NCBI GenBank assembly: GCA_028277515.1
Contig: JANQGC010000221.1
Location: 1-17,141 of the forward strand
Origin: Anaerolineae bacterium
Lineage (GTDB): Bacteria > Chloroflexota > Anaerolineae > Promineifilales > Promineifilaceae
Direction of reading: 5' to 3'
Length of the DNA stretch: 17,141 nucleotides
The position numbers and the translations under genes are program-made. Each line of letters opens with the position of its first letter. Positions within the stretch are counted from its first letter, which is position 1. The notes beneath the pieces are model-generated. The model worked only from the letters and a program-made list of their open reading frames with translations. It made no database searches and had not been told where the DNA came from. Shown in pieces: positions 14,289 to 17,141 of this stretch.

Positions 14289-16013
14289 TTAAGAACATGC
14301 TTCTGTTGGCAATAAATATACCAGGCTGCCGGCATTTCTTAAATGTATTTGATAGCCCATTCCCGGTTGTAAGTCGTTAATGTTATTAACCCCATAATCA
14401 GGCCAATACATCTTGCCCTTTCCATCTTTAAATAGGGTTAGTTCGGATTGGACGCTGCATAAAGTTTCATCAACGGCCGTTGCTTCTGCCATTGGATAAG
14501 AAATTAGAGACCATCCGGCAGGCAAATTATAGGGCATTTTCGGATCAACCATTGTTCCAGTAATCTCGAATTCCCTGTCTGTGTTCATATAAACCTGGTA
14601 GCCATTCTGGCTGTTCCAGTCACCTATCTCATTTATGTCGAGATCCGGCCAGAAGAGGCCCCCTAGACCATTTTTAACAAGAACAACATCGTCGGCTATG
14701 GTCGAAAAAACAGTTTCTAAAGCCGGGTTCAGTGGATCAATATATGCTGAAATCATATTCCAGCCGGCGATTAAAGGAATAAACTGGGTGTTGATGCCTT
14801 CTGTGGCGAAAGAAAAAGTGAGCGTTCCCGGGGTTTCTCGATAGGCAGCGACCTCAATGTAATAGGTTTGGCTGCTGAAGACGTTCAAATTATCGATTTG
14901 GGATTGACGCACACCGGACTGATAATCGTCGTTACAACCAATATTGGTTAGATTTCCTTGTGTCCCTTGCCACACCCCAAGTACCGTATCGTAATCGCTG
15001 CCCAGTGTACTGACACTGATCTGGCCGTCGACAGGGGGCTGATATTTGAACCAGACCGTGTTGAAGTTTGCTTCGCCGGTGCAGGGAAAAAGGGGATCAT
15101 CGACGGCCGCCGTGGCATAGAGTATCTCCTGCACATTGCCATATGAAGAACCGCTGATTTGAATGGCATTGTCAAACTCATCGTTGACCACAACCGGGCT
15201 TAAATCAACATTCAAGGTCAGGCTGCCTGCTGTCTCGTCAAAAGAAGCGATTTCGATGAAGTAAGTGATGCCTTGTGTCAGCTCAACCTTGGGAATTTGC
15301 GACTGGTCACTTCCCTGGGCATCGTTATTGCAGGCCACACTGCTCAGGCTGCCTTCCGTACCCTGCCAAACGGCTAAAATAGTGTCGTAATCGCTGCCGA
15401 AGGTATCAATTGTGTGCCGTCCACTAACCGATGGCGTGTACTCGTACCAGACCGTGTTAAAACGCTGCCCGCCAGTGCAGGTAAAGTCAGGATCGGACGC
15501 CGATTCTGTCGCTTCATCGGTGTCCTGGCTGTTGCTGTAGGGAACAGTGTTAATTAGCTCCGGGTTGCCAATGATGTCATTGGCCACGGCGTAGACGCAA
15601 GCGGCCGTTGTGAACGACCAGCTATAGGCGCCCATCAGATTACCCGACAGATCCTCTACCCCGGCGGCGATATTCACTGTGTATTGAGTTTCACAGGTAA
15701 AATCAAACGATGGGTCGATAGTAAATGTAAACGTGTTTTCGTTCCAATCACTAGTAAATGTAATCACTGGATCAGTTGATAGGTTAAAAATAAGCGATTC
15801 CAAATCGATATTTTCACTCAGAGTGATCGAAATATTACTATCTAAGGGTACATCCGTCGCATCGGCTGTAGGTGAATGGGAAACCACGCTTGGCGGTGTT
15901 ACATCCTGGAGAGGGGGTAAAGCTGAAACCTGGAATGTGTTGAATAGGATCAACAACGAGGCAGCAGCAGTGAATAAGATAAAGAAAAAAAATTGATTCA
16001 GTTTTAAGGGCAC
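14289..16013 (-). CDS. Secreted multidomain protein: Ig-like (SbsA), two PPC-like and a WP repeat domain
   Basis: 574 aa from a GTG at 16013, chosen because GGAG lies 9 nt upstream; a TTG at 16028 in the same frame overlaps that site. A signal segment (NQFFFFILFTAAASLLILFN) spans about 6-27. Residues about 38-138 (TPPSVVSHSPTADATDVPLD, then ISITLSENID, ending in YSWSFTTA) are a bacterial Ig-like SbsA-type domain. Two homologous units of about 130 residues follow, each with FNTVW(Y/F)(E/K)Y, GSDYDT(I/V)L(A/G)VWQGT, (A/G)CN(N/D)D and TY(F/Y)IE(I/V)A, typical of pre-peptidase C-terminal (PPC)-like beta-sandwiches. The last 165 residues hold two GWN(M/S)(I/L)IS...WP...GYQ subrepeats, as in the 3430-4167 protein. 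It starts 30 nt after the PqqD-like gene and is probably co-transcribed with it. A surface-binding role is inferred. Confidence 0.87.
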   Translation of the reverse strand: MPLKLNQFFFFILFTAAASLLILFNTFQVSALPPLQDVTPPSVVSHSPTADATDVPLDSNISITLSENIDLESLIFNLSTDPVITFTSDWNENTFTFTIDPSFDFTCETQYTVNIAAGVEDLSGNLMGAYSWSFTTAACVYAVANDIIGNPELINTVPYSNSQDTDEATESASDPDFTCTGGQRFNTVWYEYTPSVSGRHTIDTFGSDYDTILAVWQGTEGSLSSVACNNDAQGSDQSQIPKVELTQGITYFIEIASFDETAGSLTLNVDLSPVVVNDEFDNAIQISGSSYGNVQEILYATAAVDDPLFPCTGEANFNTVWFKYQPPVDGQISVSTLGSDYDTVLGVWQGTQGNLTNIGCNDDYQSGVRQSQIDNLNVFSSQTYYIEVAAYRETPGTLTFSFATEGINTQFIPLIAGWNMISAYIDPLNPALETVFSTIADDVVLVKNGLGGLFWPDLDINEIGDWNSQNGYQVYMNTDREFEITGTMVDPKMPYNLPAGWSLISYPMAEATAVDETLCSVQSELTLFKDGKGKMYWPDYGVNNINDLQPGMGYQIHLRNAGSLVYLLPTEACS

Positions 16014-16043
16014 GGGCGCACACTCCAATGCTTAATTTAATAT

Positions 16044-16346
16044 TTACCCTTTACCGTGAATCGGAATATCGATGTATAGGAGATTGTGCGCCACCAATTG
16101 ATCGATAAAGGTTAGTAATTCTTGTCTTAATTCATTATTAGAGACATCATAATCGTCTAGCAAAGCGTTGTAGGCATCTTGCACCTGGTTGCTGGATTGC
16201 AGATGTTGCCAGATCTGGGTACCGACTTCATCAAGGCCGAAATAGATACCCTTGTTCATATCAAGGATCACCGCTTCACCATCCACTTCCTGGAAGAGGA
16301 CACCTTCAGTTATGTAAACAGTGTTATCTAAAGTCGCCTTGCACAT
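16044..16346 (-). CDS. PqqD-like RiPP recognition element (lasso B1-type)
   Basis: 100 aa from the ATG at 16346; an in-frame TTG at 16358 is the alternative, and neither has a clear Shine-Dalgarno. The sequence has the PqqD fold: EGVLFQEVDGEAVILDMNKG split over the three-strand sheet (residues about 15-35), YFGLDEVGTQIWQHLQ (36-51), then helices through DYDVSNNELRQELLTFIDQLVAHNLLYI. Stand-alone proteins of this type bind the leader of RiPP precursors and hand it to the peptidase and cyclase. Here it should bind the YxxPxxxxxG leaders of the two small precursors. It lies 5.4 kb upstream of the cyclase on the same strand, separated by two exoprotein genes. The usual partner, a transglutaminase-like B2 peptidase, is not adjacent. 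Confidence 0.88.
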   Translation of the reverse strand: MCKATLDNTVYITEGVLFQEVDGEAVILDMNKGIYFGLDEVGTQIWQHLQSSNQVQDAYNALLDDYDVSNNELRQELLTFIDQLVAHNLLYIDIPIHGKG

Positions 16347-16491
16347 ATTGGCCGTCAAGCGGAACGTTTGCGTCGTATGATATTTTCTGAGATTCTAAAA
16401 ATTTCGCAAAAATGAAATTGCTTCGCGCAAACATTAAAAAGTATTGCAACAGTATTTTAGCATTTTGTTTGGATCAGGACATTCATAATTG

Positions 16492-16529
16492 GAAAACTGT
16501 CATTTATTCTATTGAAATTCACAGTTTTC
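16492..16529 (-). terminator. Stem-loop at the end of the PKD gene
   Basis: Perfect 9-bp inverted repeat, GAAAACTGT (16492-16500) and ACAGTTTTC (16521-16529), with a 20-nt loop. It overlaps the stop codon of the PKD-protein gene. There is a short TTTT but no long U-run, so it is only a weak terminator candidate. The 16347-16491 stretch upstream of the PqqD-like gene holds no other clear signal. Confidence 0.35.
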
Positions 16530-17141
16530 ATCGACTTACAAATGGCATGTAGCCCTTTTCCTTTCCGGATGCCTGAATAATCTGCATTTGCTTAGTCGCC
16601 GCGGCCGTTAAACCACCGCTATCTCTGACCTCTAAGCGGACCGTATGCAGCCCGGGGGTTGTATACGAATGGGAAGCTGTTTTACTCTTGGACCAGGCGA
16701 CATCCCATGTGCCATCATCTTCCCAATCCCAACGTACCTCTAAATCGGCCGGAGAATCTTCAGCATCGCTGCTCGCGGAAGCATCGAACTGGAAATTAGT
16801 TTGCGTTGTGCCGTTTGGCGGTTGAACGTCAAAAGCAGCAATGGGGCTTGAATTGCAGGCCGTGACCGGCACAGCGGCCGAACACGGTGAGGTATTGCCG
16901 GCACCGTCCGTCGCCGTGGCCGTCACATGAGGGCCGTTCGGTTGGCCGTTCCAACTAAAATTGCCACTGACCGCATCGGCGATCAATTCAGCTTCAAATA
17001 TGCGTCCCTCGTCTGCATCATCAGAAAAAATCTGCACCAGGCAGTTAGGACAGGCTGTGCCGCTAACCGGACCCTGGCAGCTTGCCTGGCCGATCAGCGG
17101 CGCAGCCTGTCCTAACTGCCTGGTGCAGATTTTTTCTGATG
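16528..17141 (-). CDS. PKD-domain exoprotein, C-terminal part (5' end outside window)
   Basis: The frame is open to the window edge (203 residues visible), so the N-terminus is missing. The first reliable part, SGTACPNCLVQIFSDDADEGR followed by VTATATDGAGNTS (given here with a gap), is a beta-sandwich repeat common in Chloroflexota beta-helix proteins. Then comes a PKD domain (PIAAFDVQPPNGTTQTNFQF, DASASSD, WDWEDDGTWD, SHSYTTPGLHTVRLEVRDSGG). The protein ends in GYMPFVSR, like the Y-(L/M)-P-x-V-x-R tails seen in many secreted proteins of this phylum. The first dozen residues at the window edge are encoded by the fold-back repeat and are doubtful. It is probably a surface or secreted protein; its partners are unknown. 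Confidence 0.8.
   Translation of the reverse strand, partial: SEKICTRQLGQAAPLIGQASCQGPVSGTACPNCLVQIFSDDADEGRIFEAELIADAVSGNFSWNGQPNGPHVTATATDGAGNTSPCSAAVPVTACNSSPIAAFDVQPPNGTTQTNFQFDASASSDAEDSPADLEVRWDWEDDGTWDVAWSKSKTASHSYTTPGLHTVRLEVRDSGGLTAAATKQMQIIQASGKEKGYMPFVSR
17019..17141. repeat. Terminal fold-back inverted repeat
   Basis: 17019-17057 and 17103-17141 are perfect 39-nt reverse complements, continuing inward for about 7 more bases with one mismatch. The right arm ends exactly at the last base of the window. The left arm is normal coding sequence of the PKD protein. This pattern suggests a chimeric or misassembled contig end, not biology. Confidence 0.8.

Noticed and set aside
16359..16527. 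Possible small gene or B2 peptidase between the PqqD-like gene and the PKD gene
   Set aside because: The gap is only about 170 nt, AT-rich, and has no open frame of useful length on either strand.

Overview
The window is a stretch of chromosome (or contig) from an uncultured-looking Chloroflexota-type bacterium. I infer this from style, not from a marker gene. The signs are large secreted proteins with signal peptides, two pectinesterase-like beta-helix proteins with the FTYEGQLEDGG/YDFQFKLYD N-terminal module, GWNLIS...WP repeat domains, a PKD protein ending in YMPFVSR, and many dispersed stem-loop repeats. There are no rRNA or tRNA genes and no CRISPR array.

Layout. 1-2828 (minus): two tandem paralogous secreted beta-helix proteins, the leftmost cut by the window edge. 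2829-3429: intergenic, with a promoter for the next gene and a small stem-loop. 3430-4167 (plus): a secreted protein with the WP repeat domain. 4175-4406: a 21-bp inverted repeat and a double-hairpin element lying between two diverged copies of the 3' end of a GNAT gene. 4353-5585 (minus): GNAT acetyltransferase and a vapBC toxin-antitoxin pair. 5586-6565: mostly non-coding, with a GC-rich element bounded by inverted repeats, another stem-loop repeat and a truncated alpha/beta-hydrolase. 6566-10631 (minus): the core of a lasso-type RiPP locus, made of two 47-aa precursors, an HPr-kinase-like peptide kinase between them, and an asparagine-synthetase-like cyclase. 10751-16028 (minus): two large secreted proteins. 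16044-16346 (minus): a PqqD-like leader-recognition protein. 16528-17141 (minus): the C-terminal part of a PKD-domain exoprotein. The window ends in a fold-back inverted repeat that looks like an assembly artefact.

How the genes fit together. The two precursors are too short for routine gene calling. Both carry the lasso leader pattern (Y/F)xxPx(I/V)xxxGxxxxxT and end in nearly identical 17-residue cores with Asp at position 8 and a C-terminal Ser. The cyclase would close a Thr1-Asp8 macrolactam, the PqqD-like protein would present the leader, and the HPr-kinase homologue is the type known to phosphorylate the C-terminal Ser of lasso precursors (paeninodin class). The precursor module (promoter, gene, conserved 3' region, terminator; about 470 bp) has been duplicated to either side of the kinase. 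The transglutaminase-like leader peptidase (B2) and an exporter are not in the window. The recognition protein is split from the cyclase by two exoprotein genes on the same strand.
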